In this document: positions 22,740 through 33,820 of the stretch, piece after piece
Layout: each line of letters opens with the position of its first letter
Position numbering within the stretch: the first letter of the stretch is position 1
Assembly (NCBI GenBank): GCA_035772405.1
Contig: JAYKKM010000159.1
Location: 1,053,501-1,117,500 of the forward strand
From: Chrysogorgia sp. JL179-B06
Taxonomy: Eukaryota > Cnidaria > Anthozoa > Scleralcyonacea > Chrysogorgiidae
Length of the DNA stretch: 64,000 nt
Reading direction: 5' to 3'
The notes under the pieces: generated by a model
What the model was told of the DNA's origin: nothing
Seen by the model: only the letters and a program-made list of their open reading frames with translations
Databases searched by the model: none
Program-made: the position numbers and the translations under genes

Positions 22740-23130
22740 TCAGTCCTGTGACTCCTGTATTCTTGACTTCCTGCAGTATCTTTCCATAGCAGTTTCTATA
22801 CAATGGCCCAAGGTAGGGCCATTCACAGCAACAAAAATTCATCATTTATTCGATATGCCGCCATGTTCCTGCTGTTGAAGTAGTTCTCATATTTCGATAC
22901 CAATGACTCCAAGATGGACTCGCAAAACTGTTTGATAGCAGAGACAGAAATAGCCTGCATTGTCATTTCAATCCATTCAAAAAGTATATCAGCCGGATCA
23001 AAGAACTTATTAAGCAGATATTTTGGATTAATCTTTCTGGCAATTCTTCTGGTGGAGACTTCGCAGTCATCTGACTGATCTTTTCCAATCTTCTCTCGGT
23101 GTACTGTTTCTGTAGGTCATTCTCATGTAA
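22740..23130 (-). pseudogene. Decayed transposon-related protein fragment (unrecognised family)
   Basis: No long frame exists, but three minus-strand pieces join across small frameshifts into a sensible protein. They are LQKQYTERRLEKI (about 23125-23085), then INPKYLLNKFFDPADI to FCESILESLVSKYENYF and MAAYRINDEFLLL (about 23090-22830), then VNGPTLGHCIETAMERYC ending at 22740. The composition and the NGPTLGHC ending resemble repeat-encoded proteins common in invertebrate genomes, but I cannot name the superfamily. Inactive. Confidence 0.5.
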
Positions 23131-24498
23131 GCTTAACAATGACCTGACTGGTATCTATTTGATTGCATGCATAAACTATGGGAACTATGTTACTGGAACG
23201 TTGATGTAACTACCCTCATCTACCTCTTGTAGTATAATTAATAAGTTTGGCAAATCAAGGATTATCTTTGTCAGTGTAAGTATTCTAACAAATTGTTCAT
23301 CATAAACTTCAGCTTGCGGGCCTCTGTAAAGTTATTTAACAAGTGACTGGAATTGCTTGTCTGAAATGTTTACTGCTTGTACATTGCGGACAGTGTTCCC
23401 GCCAAAATGCGATTGAGCTGATGCGTGATTGGTTCATAGTAGACATGAACTGCACACGTGTGTTGCACTGATCCACGCTTATTTACGCTACCTGAGAATA
23501 CGCCATTCTCAAACGCAGGCCAAGTTGAATACTTGTCCAAATTATTTATAAATAATTGTTCAATATCTTGATCTACAGACTATATAACGGACTATATATG
23601 TTTTTTAATTAAATATTTCTGCTATACGAATAGGAAAGAAATCCACTGTTATTATTGTGCGAAGCTGTGGAGTTTATTGAAACAGAAGTCGTGGCCGAAA
23701 ATGAGGTAATCCTTTATCCTACGCGTAGTCCTTTCGACGATTTTGTTTATGTCAACAGTTTTTAATACCTCCTTGCATTTATTTGACCGCAGAGAAGACC
23801 AAAAGCTAGTAGAAGCCGCAAACATTATATTCATATACTGATAACGAACGAGGCAGCAAAACTTGCCCTTTAACTGTTTTGTCACCGCTCTACCTGATCT
23901 GAATAAAAATATTTTAGATCGAAATTTGTCGGAGAGACATCAAAGTAGTTAAAAGTTGTTAAATTTTTGCCGAGAAACCTACTACATTATCTGGCATGAT
24001 TTTTCCCACGCTCATTTGCAATGGAATTGCGTGTTTACACCACTCTGCTACGTCAAATTTTCCGTAGCGTATAGTGATTTGCAGCCGGAGTCTTGGCGTA
24101 ATGACTATACAGTACGACAAACGACTCCGGACAACACGACAAAGAAACGTAGTGATTTTTTGCGGAAGACTTACTGTACGTAGCGTAATAGTGTAAAATT
24201 AATTGAAATCAAATCATAGACTATAAGATATCAATATGCATGATGTTGAAGAACATTCGGCAACGATACAGTGTAGCAAGTTGTACAACTGGATTTATAA
24301 TAATGAAAGACGAATTTCAGCTGTGAGCTGTGTTCGGACACGTATTATTAGTATCACCTAAAAGCTGTGTGTCTAATATAGAATCTATATACCGTCTGAA
24401 AACAAGCACGTTTTGTAGCCATATTTATTTGGCTTTACTTTTATACTTCACTTCGTTGATTTGACAACCCTCAAACGTCTAGTGCATTTGTGTTTTAG
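23131..24498. other. Intron, non-coding stretch
   Basis: No supported gene. The frames at 23652-23885 and 23956-24183 lack recognisable motifs and splice-like borders. No clear repeat was seen. Confidence 0.45.
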
Positions 24499-24563
24499 AT
24501 AACAAGCGCAGAAAGTATGCCAACAAAACCCGAAGAGTCCAGAAAGCGATCGAAGAAAAAAAG
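24499..24563 (+). CDS. Candidate small exon (basic segment)
   Basis: 65 nt bounded by gtgttttag and aaaaag|gtatgg. The frame reads AESMPTKPEESRKRSKKK and leaves two bases (AG), which fit exactly with the acceptor at 25164 (AG+T gives Ser). Its entry phase 0 matches the donor of the exon at 21225. It may be part of an alternative short isoform of the host gene, or of an independent small gene. Confidence 0.35.
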
Positions 24564-25163
24564 GTATGGACTTAGTTGGTTCAATCTTTTGAGAATGTAA
24601 CCTGCGTGCAAACGGACGCGAAAAGTACAATTTTTTTAATGTAGGCTATTGCAGGCCCGTCACTAGCATTTTGTAAATTTTTGGTTCAAATGCCGAAGGT
24701 TTTTCTAATAGAAAAATTCCAACCCAGCTCGCTCGTAGCAGAGAAAATACCCTTAGTACGAGGTTGAACCCACATATGTTTGCACAATAAAGCGGGTTTG
24801 ATGGAACCATCCCTAGGGACTGGCCTGTATGGAGAGTGATAGTCAAGGCCTTTTATAGGGGTAGTTTGCAATTACGCCGCTTGGATTTCTGCCTATGCAC
24901 TAGTCAATTGAACCCCCCGGGACTATGCGGCATTTTAACATGAACTGACATGGAAAAGCGGGGATGGTGTACCGGGATTTAACACTCAGTATTATTGTTG
25001 TCAACTGGTTTTTATTACAAGTTTTATTGACCTTAGTTATTAGTATAATCATTTTGACATCTGTCATTTTATTTGAAATGTTAAAGAAGGAAAAAGAGGG
25101 AAAAACAGACAAAAACGTTCTTGGTAGTACAATAACTTACCAGATTGTTTTGTTTATTTTTAG

Positions 25164-25254
25164 TTCCACAGTAAGAAAGATAACTTTCTGTCCAGTAGAC
25201 TCTGATTCAGATGTTATGATTGAGGAGGAAACAGGTCCATATTTTTCAAGTTAA
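25164..25254 (+). CDS. Candidate terminal exon (acidic tail)
   Basis: It follows a good polypyrimidine acceptor (tgtttatttttag). Joined to the exon ending at 24563, the frame reads STVRKITFCPVDSDSDVM, then EEETGPYFSS and a stop at 25252-25254. The length, acidic composition and phase match make a real exon plausible. No polyadenylation signal is obvious nearby. Confidence 0.35.
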
Positions 25255-25689
25255 ACAAGTAAGGTTAATTAAAGTAAGCTTAATGTTTAGCTTGCATTAA
25301 GCAAACAATTTCTGACAACAACTACCACTAGTTGATGCACTGAAGGGGCTGGCTCAGTTGCTCCACCCTTTTCCCCAGTTAATACACCGACTATAATATT
25401 TAGTCATCTAATTACGTATATTTATGCCTAAAAACGTTATAAAATATCAGGGGATGGCAAGAGCCATCTCACGAACCAGTCCCTAACCCCGTCTCGCAAT
25501 CAAACACCCTAGATTCACCGCTGGTGACTACCATGGTTCTTACTAAAATCTATCAAACTTCTTCATAAGCATTTGAGGCATTGGAAAAATAATTAAAATC
25601 GATTGAACTATATTCCCAGATGGTTATACGAAGATAGAAATACGTGCACGCAACATTATCCTTCGCCTAAATATTCATATATATATATT

Positions 25690-26755
25690 TCAAAAAAAAC
25701 ACCAAAACTTGAGTTTAAAACATAAAAATAATTCAAATAAAACTCTTAACTTTAAAAACTTTATTGCTGACCAACGTTTCGGGGTCTTCCCCTTTATGAA
25801 GGTAATATTACAGAAGCTAGTAAACCTACTTATATACAATTCTCAAAGTTCATTAAAAATTCTAATTAAGTAAAATCATTTAAGTTGAGTCCATGCGGAA
25901 CGAATGAATTAAGTTTGTATGCCCAAAATTCTTCTCTTTCTACAGGTTTACTTACATCTGTCTTATCAATTATCATAACTATTACATCTTCCAATCCCAT
26001 ATGGCCATCCTCAAAGAAATGCGCATAAAAATGCTCTCCTGGTATTCCACTTTGACCCTTCCCAGACCTAATTAGGTTACTTTTGTGATTGTTAAAACGC
26101 ATTATAAACGATGTGACTGTGCTTCCAACGTATTGTTTACAACACTTCTTACACTTAATAAGATAAACAACACCCTTGGAATCACAGTCAAAATCGTAAT
26201 TAATATAAAACTCTCTATTATTCAAATTATTATGAAAGCTTCTTCCCTCTTTGACAAATTTACAAATCTGGCAACGACTTTTACCACACCTCTTCATTCC
26301 TTCACCGACAGATCTCTGAATTCTACTCCTTACTAATTCTCCCTTAAGATTTTTAATCCTCCGAAAACTAACCAAGGGTTCTTCCTCAAAAACACGTTTC
26401 ATGTCATCCGAAGCATATAAGATGGGAATCAACTCACGGATCTTATTTCCAATCCCCGATAAAGCCGGGTGAAAATCTAATACCAAAGGGACCCTATTTT
26501 CTAATTTATCTTTCTTCTTATACCCCTGATCAAGCAAGGAAGTCCTACATACATCTCTGGCCTTCTGTAATTGCATGGCCATCGATTACCTCTGTCTTAA
26601 ACCCACTTTTTAATAGATACCTACGCAATTCTCCTAACCTTTGTTCAAAAACCTCGTCTGACTCACAAATACGTCTAAGGGCTTGTCCATTCTTAACATG
26701 CTTAGGATGACACGATCTATAATCCAGATATTGATGTGTAATAAACATCAGTTAT
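25690..26755 (-). pseudogene. PLE-3: Penelope-like element, linker and GIY-YIG end
   Basis: The minus-strand frame begins at about 26748 (DYRSCHPKHVKNGQALRRIC, then VFEQRLGELRRYLLKSG), shifts frame near 26580, and continues for 238 codons through PLVLDFHPALSGIGNKI, a cysteine cluster GKSRCQICKF near residue 100, and the nuclease strands GVVYLIKCKKC and QYVGST. It stops near 25866. The first part is the C-terminal thumb side of a PLE reverse transcriptase; the catalytic part is missing. A terminal-repeat segment with a hammerhead-like relic follows on the 3' side, then a short (AT)n at 25677-25690. It lies in the host intron, antisense to the host gene. Confidence 0.85.
25766..25803 (-). ncRNA. 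Degenerate hammerhead-like motif (PLE-3)
   Basis: Minus strand shows a GGGG-AAGA-CCCC hairpin followed by GAAACGUUGGUC, the stem II and GAAA part of a hammerhead. The CUGANGA half is replaced by UUCAUAA, so catalytic activity is not expected. Position downstream of the GIY-YIG frame fits a PLE terminal repeat. Confidence 0.4.
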
Positions 26756-26759
26756 TATC

Positions 26760-27905
26760 TTATATTACTTTCTTGAAACTGCGAAATGTCTTGACTAGCC
26801 ATCGATATGCCTCACGGCGTACGCCTTTACCGACCAACATTTGGAATCATTTTAAATCCATTGGCTTAATTCGACCTTACAGAGGACATCGCAATGGAAG
26901 ACATACAAGACTTACTGGTGCGAACCATATTCCAATTATATCTCGAAGAAATAATTCTCCTAGACATTTGACTCCAGTTAAAGCGATTAATACCAACAAC
27001 TTATTAAATATTCAATCTGTCAACAGCACAACAAAGCATAATTTTCCTAAAATATTTATTAGCAATACTCGATCTATGGTCAACAAACTCGATGAAATTC
27101 ATGCATGGGACAATTTTAACAAATAAATGTGACATAGCAGTTATCACCGAATCCTGGCTCTCGTCGCATATAACTGACGACTTGATCAGCCTACCTGGTT
27201 TCTCATCTATACGTAAGGATCAGACCTGAAGACCAACGTGGTGGAGGCTTACATCAATAACAATCTAAACTTTTTTGAATTAGACTACCTTTCTGATCCG
27301 CAATTGGAGACACAATGGTTTCTACTTAAACTAAACAGATTGCCAAGAGGTATTAACTCGATCATCATGGCAACAGTATACCATCCACTGTATAATAATA
27401 ACAATATTTTGCGAAATCATTTATTTCAATCTCTGGATACTGCCCTAGCAAAGTTTCCAAATTTTGGTATTATTATTTCGGGAGACGTCAATCAATTCAC
27501 ACCTGGTAGTTTGTGTTCTTCCTACAAACTTAAAAAAACTTGTCCTTAAACCAACGCGAGGAGCAAATACCCTGGATCAAGTTTATTCCACCTTATCTCA
27601 TTATTATAATGAAGCCTTAATTCTTCCTCCTATTAGCAGTTCAGATCACTCAAATGTACTTCTAAAGCCAGCTCCATACTGCCCCACTACCTATCCTACT
27701 GCTCGTATCCTTAGAAGAGATTGCCGACTTTCCAACAAACAAACCTTATTGTCGAAATTATCACGGATTAATTGGACCCCTATATCCACGACACTACGTC
27801 ATGTAATGAAAAGTTTTCTCTCTTTACCTCAATCCTATCTGAAGCGATGGACTCTCACCTTCCCATGCGAAGTATTAACTCCATATCCAAGCACGAAGTA
27901 TTAAA
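26760..27905 (+). pseudogene. LINE-F: 5' part with apurinic endonuclease
   Basis: Frames in order: PLPTNIWNHFKSIGL, then IFISNTRSMVNKLDEIHA (endonuclease start, about 27047), CDIAVITESWLSSHI, LISLPGFSSIRKDQ, WFLLKLNRLPRGINS, IIISGDVNQF, GANTLDQVYS and SSSDHSNVLL (the SDH motif, about 27635). These are the conserved steps of an APE-type LINE endonuclease. Three frameshifts or stops break it. The sequence stops in the linker, where the gypsy element begins, so the reverse transcriptase half is missing. Confidence 0.85.
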
Positions 27906-27929
27906 CTTATCGCCAAACGTCAACGCCGA

Positions 27930-28331
27930 ACTTAGCTCGAACTAACAGCCGAACTTACCTCGTTGCAGCTTAAAACAATGGGATCAGGTTCGACGGAGAA
28001 AGTGCAAAACATCGAAGAGAAAAGAAACGAACAGTGGAATGATAAAAGAACCGAGAAACCGAAGAAAGAGTGTAGAAATTGTGGATACAAGCACGTCCTA
28101 GAGAAAGGAAAATGTCCCGCTTTGGATAAGGAATGCAGGGCGTGTGGAAAGCAAGGCCATTTTGCGTCAAAGTGCTACAAAAAGAATTCCTCAGAGAGAA
28201 GGAAAGGTGGGAGGGAGAAAACAAATCACGTTTCCGACGACAGTTCTGATTCTGACGAGACGGTGAATAGTTTAACAGAAAAAGTAAATCGACTGAGTTC
28301 ATCGAAGGGAGACAAAACATTGGTGACATTT
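27930..28331 (+). pseudogene. Gypsy element: Gag remnant with two zinc knuckles
   Basis: The frame contains a cysteine-rich pair, CRNCGYKHVLEKGKC and then CRACGKQGHFASKC (the second a canonical CX2CX4HX4C nucleocapsid knuckle), followed by a basic and acidic tail. The capsid region and 5' LTR are absent, so the element is 5'-truncated near 27930. An in-frame TGA at 28332-28334 separates it from the protease. Family knowledge: knuckles bind the packaged RNA. Confidence 0.8.
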
Positions 28332-30130
28332 TGACTTTCCGGAAAACCAGTGACATTTCAGATCGACACGGGATCGACGTGTAACGTGTTGCTATTTGAT
28401 TTGTATGCGCAAATTACAGATCGCCGCGGCCGAAAGCTCAAGCCGGGACACACGCTTGTTCAACACAATTTACACGAAGAAAAAGCAAAGGGCAAATCTT
28501 TGTTGAAGATTGAACGCGACGAAAAGAAGGCAATGCTATTGTTCCAAATCGTTCAAGGCCCTGTACAACCAATCTTGTCGTTGGCTGCGAGTGAGAGATT
28601 GGGACTTGTACGCATCACAGAAAGCGACATGGTTCGGCGAGTCGTCGAAGCTGATACTCAAGTGGAAGAAGACGCCATTCTTCGGGAATACAGAGATGTA
28701 CCTGTATTCACGGGCCTTGGAAAGCTTTCCGGAAAGCATCACATACATGTTGCTAAAACGGTGAAGCCGGTGGTGCATGCGCCAAGAAAGGTACCTGTGG
28801 CATTAAGGAGTAGTTTAGAGATGGAGCTTGCTCGTCTGGAGAACGAAGGTGTTTTGACAAAGGTCACCGAGCCAACGCCATGGGTTTCATCACTGATTAT
28901 CGTTCCAAAACCGCACGGGCAATTAAGGATCTGCATCGACCCACGTGACCTTAATAAGGCGATCCAACGAGAACGCTATCCGACGAAAACTGTCGAAGAA
29001 GTAGCGACCCGACTGTCAAAGGCACGCATCTTTTCCGTTCTGGACGCCAAGAGCGGTTTCCATCAGATTTCGTTGGACCACGAGTCAAGTATGCTCACGA
29101 CCTTCAACACGCCGTCTGGGCGCTACCGTTGGAAAAGAATGCCGTTTGGAATCAACAGCGCTCCGGAAGTGTGGTAGAGGACAGTCAACGAAATTGTCGA
29201 AGGGTTAGAAGGAATAGAGGTTATCGCAGATGATTTCCTTGTCGTTGGATTTGGAGAAAATGATGACGAAGCCACGACGTCGCACGACGAACACCTCAAG
29301 AAGCTTCTCGAAAGATTCAGGGAAGTGAACCTGAAGTTAAATGGAAAGAAGGTCCATTTGAGAAAGAAAAGTGTACCCTATATGGGTCACCTTCTGACGT
29401 CCGAAGGTGTTGTCATCGATCCGAAGAAAGTGTCTGCTATAACACAGATGGAGGCACCGGCAGACGTGACGACCTTGAAGCGTTTCTTGGGGATGGTTAA
29501 TTATCTGGCCAAATTTCTACCGCACCTGAGCCAAGATTGCGAAATTCTGCGACAACTCGATCACAAGGACGTCGAATGGAGTTGGTTGCCTAACCACCAG
29601 GAAGCATTTGAGAAGATAAAGAAGAAATTAACGCAAGCACCAGTACTCAATTATTACGACCACAAGCGGGAACTCACAATCCAGTGTGACGCTTCACAAG
29701 ACGGACTGGGAGCAGCATTGATGCAAGAGGGACAACCTATCGCATATGCTTCACGTGCTCTCACAGATGCTGAGTCAAGATATGCCCAAATCGAAAAAGA
29801 ACTATTAGCCATAGTCTTTGCCTGCGAGAAGTTTGAAACGTACTGTACGTGTATGGTCGACAAGTGACGATTGACAGTGATCACAAGCCTTTGGAAATGA
29901 TTTGGAGAAAGCCTATCCACACAGCCCCCAAACGGTTACAACGCATGCTGCTGCGGTTACAGAAGTTTGACATCGACATTCGCTACAAGAAAGGCACTGA
30001 ACTCTACCTCGCAGACACGCTATCGAGAGCGTACCAAACGGAGACAGAAGAACTGTCATACTTTTGCCACACCTTGACAGGTATAGATCAGAAACAAGAT
30101 ATCGCAGTTGGAGACGCTCTCCTGGAATAA
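28332..30130 (+). pseudogene. Gypsy element: protease, reverse transcriptase and RNase H
   Basis: The frame following the TGA contains the aspartic protease site DTGST (near 28365), then RT landmarks: LRICIDPRDLNKAI, VLDAKSGFHQI, MPFGINSAPEVW, then after an in-frame TAG (29175-29177) VIADDFLVVG (catalytic ADD), and the Ty3/gypsy connection KRFLGMVNYLAKFLP. RNase H follows with IQCDASQDGLGAAL, and after a frameshift near 29850 IDSDHKPLEMI and ADTLSRAY. Order PR-RT-RH and these motifs identify Ty3/gypsy. Two nonsense codons and one frameshift make it inactive; I give the breaks only as observed. Confidence 0.9.
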
Positions 30131-30159
30131 ATCAGGGTAGCAACGTGCCAAGATGGTAC

Positions 30160-31414
30160 CTTAGAAGCAGTCAAGACCTCATCGTGACAGGATGGCTTTC
30201 GTCACACAAGAGAGTTCCAAAATCGTGCCAGCCGTATTTCGGATGCCGTGAGGACTTAACGCTGTGTGACGATTTTGTGATGAAAGGTGAAGCAGTAGTT
30301 GTTCCAGAGAAGCTTCGGGCAGATATACTTGGGAAAATACACGATACAGCACATCTGGGAATAGAAGCATGCCTGCGCCGAGCGAGACGTATATCTGGAT
30401 TATGTGATGTCATGTGCCGTTTGTCAACGAAACAATCCCAAGCAACGCAAGGAACCGATGAAAGCACACAAAGTACCTGATGGTCCATGGCAGGTGGTAG
30501 CGACCGATCTATTCACATTTGAAAGACGAGATTACATAGTAACTACAGATTATTTCTCAAATTACTCGCGCAAGAGCACGAGACACGCGCACAAGAGCAC
30601 GAGACGTTATTGACAAGCTTAAGAAAACCTTTGCCCGCCTTGGAATACCAGAGAAAGTCGTGTCCGACAATGGACCGTGCTACGCCAGTGAAGAGTTCAA
30701 AAGATTCGCAACAGAGTGGAACTTCGAGCATGTAACCTCGTCCCCTGCGTATCCACAGTCAAATGGAAAGGCAGAAAACACTGTTAAAACCTGTAAGATG
30801 CTAATTAAGAAAGCTGCAGATGCGAAAAGTGACCCATACCTCGCGATTCTCGCATTTCGTAATACACCAAGTGAGAATACCAGGACGTCGCCTGCGGAAA
30901 AGATGTTCGGACGTCAACAGCGAACGCTTCTGTCTTTGCCAGGAGAACTCTCAGATACGAAATCCATGTTGCTCAAGGCTAAGGAGAAGCAGAAGAAATA
31001 CTATGACAAGGGATCGAAAACATTGGAGCCGCTGCGACCTGGGGATGGGATCAGGATGCGCCGTCCTGGTGAGAAGGACTGGTCCTTAGGACGCGTCTGC
31101 AAGCTTCGGGGAAACGCCATTATGACGTGGACGGCCGACAGTATCGCCGCAACCGACGCGACCTACGAGCAACACCGGAGACAGCGCCTACTGGAGAACG
31201 AGAGCCAGTGCTAGATAATACTCCGGACGACCAAGATACGGTTGTGACAACGGTACAGAGACCGACACCAGAAAGACAGCCAAGGGAACAACAAGTCCAA
31301 ACCGAGACATCGCGTCAAAATATAGAGACTGACGCTGTTCCGAGACGCTCCTCCAGAATCCGAAGGGCACCAAGCTGGATAAAGCAATATGAGACTGATA
31401 AGGGTACTTTATGA
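30160..31414 (+). pseudogene. Gypsy element: integrase
   Basis: Pieces in three frames: the HHCC zinc region (KIHDTAHLGIEAC, CAVCQRNNPKQRK), the catalytic core with DLFTFERRDYIVTTDYFSNY and SDNGPCYASEEF plus YPQSNGKAENTVK (DDE residues), and a C-terminal tail ending RRSSRIRRAPSWIKQY at about 31400. Frameshifts lie near 30400, 30600 and 31120. Near 30571-30610 a short duplication (gcgcaagagcacgagac twice) replaces part of the core. Integrase inserts the cDNA; this copy is dead. Confidence 0.88.
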
Positions 31415-31497
31415 AGTAATACGAGACTGAAAAGTGGTTTTATTTTTATATTTTTCATTTATTAATATTTTTTTATATTTGTTAAAAGAAGAAAGGA

Positions 31498-31701
31498 TGT
31501 AACGATATCCAGTTAATATTAGGTTCATTGTGTTCCGGTTTAACGCTTATCCAATCAGGATAAACTTTATGTCAACAATGTGAACGGGTTTTATGTAAAC
31601 AAAAAACGAGACTGTAAAGAGAGCTAGACAGCGAATAAAGAGTTCAACATTAACCATTTTTTTAGTACTTTTGTAAGTCAAGCGAACGTGTTTTCGTTAC
31701 A
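31498..31701 (+). repeat. Gypsy 3' LTR
   Basis: 204 bp starting TGTAACGA and ending TCGTTACA, perfect 8-bp inverted ends with the TG...CA rule. It follows a purine-rich tract (aaaagaagaaagga, about 31484-31497) suited to plus-strand priming. An AATAAA at about 31636 can serve as polyadenylation signal. No 5' LTR is present in the window, consistent with a truncated copy. Confidence 0.85.
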
Positions 31702-32691
31702 CGCGGTACACGAAGTAAGAGCCAGAAGGTGTCCCCGCTTGTTGTACTTGGCAATCAGGCGAGACGAACATTTTGCAAAATTCTTCTTACTAAGCCAGCC
31801 ACGTCTAACCAAAACCCCCTGTTTAGTAGAATAACCTCTAAGACTGTAGAAGTTGAAGTCATTTTGATTCTTTACGGTATCCACGGAGAAAAAAGCAATA
31901 AGAAACATGATATACCAGGCATACCAGGCGCGTACATATGAACCCTTCAATAAAATGTGTTCATATGAACCTTTCAATAAAATGTGTTTTTAAATTGTAA
32001 TAAGTCGGGTGTTTTAATTTATGATTCTCAGCCTTACCTGCAAAATAAACTGCAGCTGACGTTATGGCCTCATATCTGTTCTGGTTCATGGAACGTATCA
32101 ATTATATGAGATTCTCATCGTTAATAAGTGATTTGTCAAGCTTCCTGATGCTCAACATTCCAAATTTGCTTCAGGAGTCGGGTTCGAATGCATGCGTTAA
32201 CTTAAAAAGATATAAAATCAACTCACCTATTTGTCAAGTAAATATTTGATATTAATTCTATCGACTGCGATTAGTTTTGTTGTCGTCTAGTTTTTACATG
32301 CATACAGTAGCATCATATAATGTTAATCAAGTTGTTTTTTAGATGTTTTCTGTTCTTTATAACTGTTTGCCACCTTCTTCAGTGAAGGATACCTAATATA
32401 CACGTTTTGTATTTTATTTTATTTTATATATTTTTTATTTTACTCACGACCAACGACGTACGACCCACCCGCCCACGCTAATTAGTCAAAGTAAACTAAG
32501 GTTTCTTATGTGTATTATTTTTAACCTTTTATTTTCAACCCGTTAATTATTGATGACCAACTGACTGAACAAGGACAGTTAACTATGGGTTGTATCATTG
32601 CAAAACCGACAAAGGCTCAGTCACCATTGAGCTTCAGTGTAGGGGTAGCTTCTAAGAAAAAGTGGTACTATAAATTATTTTTGTTCAACAG
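31702..32691. other. Intron, non-coding stretch
   Basis: End of the proposed host intron. A two-unit repeat (cttcaataaaatgtgt, about 31940-31990) and a TTTTATTTTATAT-rich patch (32400-32440) are present. A polypyrimidine tract precedes the acceptor ttgttcaacag at 32681-32691. No gene seen. Confidence 0.5.
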
Positions 32692-33455
32692 GTCTTAGGC
32701 GTATTACCTCAGCAACAAGCGGGAACACAAGGCAACCCTCGTGCAGATATGGTGGTACCTGGTGCGGGCAGCTCCTCGACCAACTCCCAAGACATGAGCA
32801 ATCATTTAGTAGGAATGACCTTTGGTCAGTTGAAACAACAAGATAATCCTGCTTTTCCCAAACGACCTTCAGGTGCTACATATTCTCCTGACTGTACTCA
32901 AACACTTTCTGCTGGTCAACCAGATCAGTATGACGGTTATTGGCATTCCTCGTGGGCTATGGTTTCTCAACCAATCACAAGTCAAGGTCAGTCGATACCT
33001 CGTTATTTATACCCTCCCCTAAACTCTCAGGGGCACACGCAGCCACCTTACAACCAGAAAATGTACGACCAACTACTTTTTACACCTCAACCATTACCTC
33101 AGCGTTCTACACGAGGCTATCAATCTCTGCTCGATCATGGAATTGGTTCCAATACTCCACCTACTCCTCCAGAAAATACCTTACCAATGGGAACTAATCC
33201 AGTGTTCCAGGGATGCTGGGTACTATTCCTCGGCAACAACTTTTAGCGCAGGCTATAAACCCTACTATGAGTCATCACTCAATTCAAGGAAAAGTTCCCG
33301 GACGTCGTATGAGGTATTACTCAATTCAAGGACAACATCCGGTTCATATGCCTGGTGTCCAGCATATGTATGCTGCCTCGCCACCTTGTTCTGTTACAAC
33401 TAATACAACGGTACCACAGCCGCCGAATAGGGACAATACTTGTTTAGAAAAATGA
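32692..33455 (+). CDS. Host gene terminal exon: Q/P/S-rich C-terminus
   Basis: It begins right after ttgttcaacag in phase 0, matching the donor at 21225. The frame reads VLGVLPQQQAGTQGNP, then a long Gln/Pro/Ser/Tyr-rich tail (SQPITSQGQSIPRYLYPP, PPTPPENTLPM). At about 33205-33213 the coding sense passes to another frame (MLGTIPRQQLLAQAINP through PGVQHMYAASPPC) and stops at 33453-33455; the original frame would end at 33246. That change needs a small indel, so either the gene is damaged, the product is shorter, or the assembly has an error here. No named domain is visible. The long intron filled with repeats suggests a real but unusual host gene. Confidence 0.6.
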
Positions 33456-33509
33456 CTGTCAAAACCTATTGATATTTATTAAATGTGACTTGAAGCTTGG
33501 TTATTTTAA

Positions 33510-33820
33510 TATGGTAAATTGTTTGCTACTCAAGCTTTTAACGCAAACTCTGAAAATGTTTCTGAGCCCAAGACGAAAAATATTTAATATATTCTGACAA
33601 GATATACAGACATATCGAGACTGCTGAATTACCAGTACGTATGTTGCACGTACAAACTAGTGCACAACGTAGCCTTCGTTCTGCCATCTGAGTTTTGGTA
33701 GCTCAATGGTTAGAGCATCTAACCGGAGATCATGAAGGTTGCGGGTTCGATTCCCGTCTGGGGCTCAGAAACATTTTCTGAGTTTGCGTTAAAAGCTTGA
33801 GTAGCAAACAATTTACCATA
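33510..33820 (+). repeat. Fold-back SINE with tRNA-like core
   Basis: Arms 33510-33569 and 33761-33820 are inverted copies of 60 bp with 59 matches. A tRNA-like sequence occupies the right side, so the tRNA 3' end forms the start of the right arm. The left arm carries an inverted copy of only that end. This looks like a tRNA-derived SINE that acquired an inverted duplicate of its tail. Confidence 0.75.
33692..33764 (+). tRNA. tRNA-like SINE head (pseudo-tRNA)
   Basis: D arm GCTCAATGGTTAGAGC, T arm GCGGGTTCGATTCCCGT, and acceptor GTTTTGG against CTGGGGC, paired only through G-U wobbles. The anticodon stem is poor and the base before the nominal anticodon is C rather than U. A-box and B-box promoters are well preserved. 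I read it as a SINE, not a working tRNA. Confidence 0.65.

Noticed and set aside
33692..33764. Functional tRNA gene
   Set aside because: Anticodon arm is poor, the acceptor pairs only through wobbles, and it is embedded in a fold-back repeat; called SINE head.
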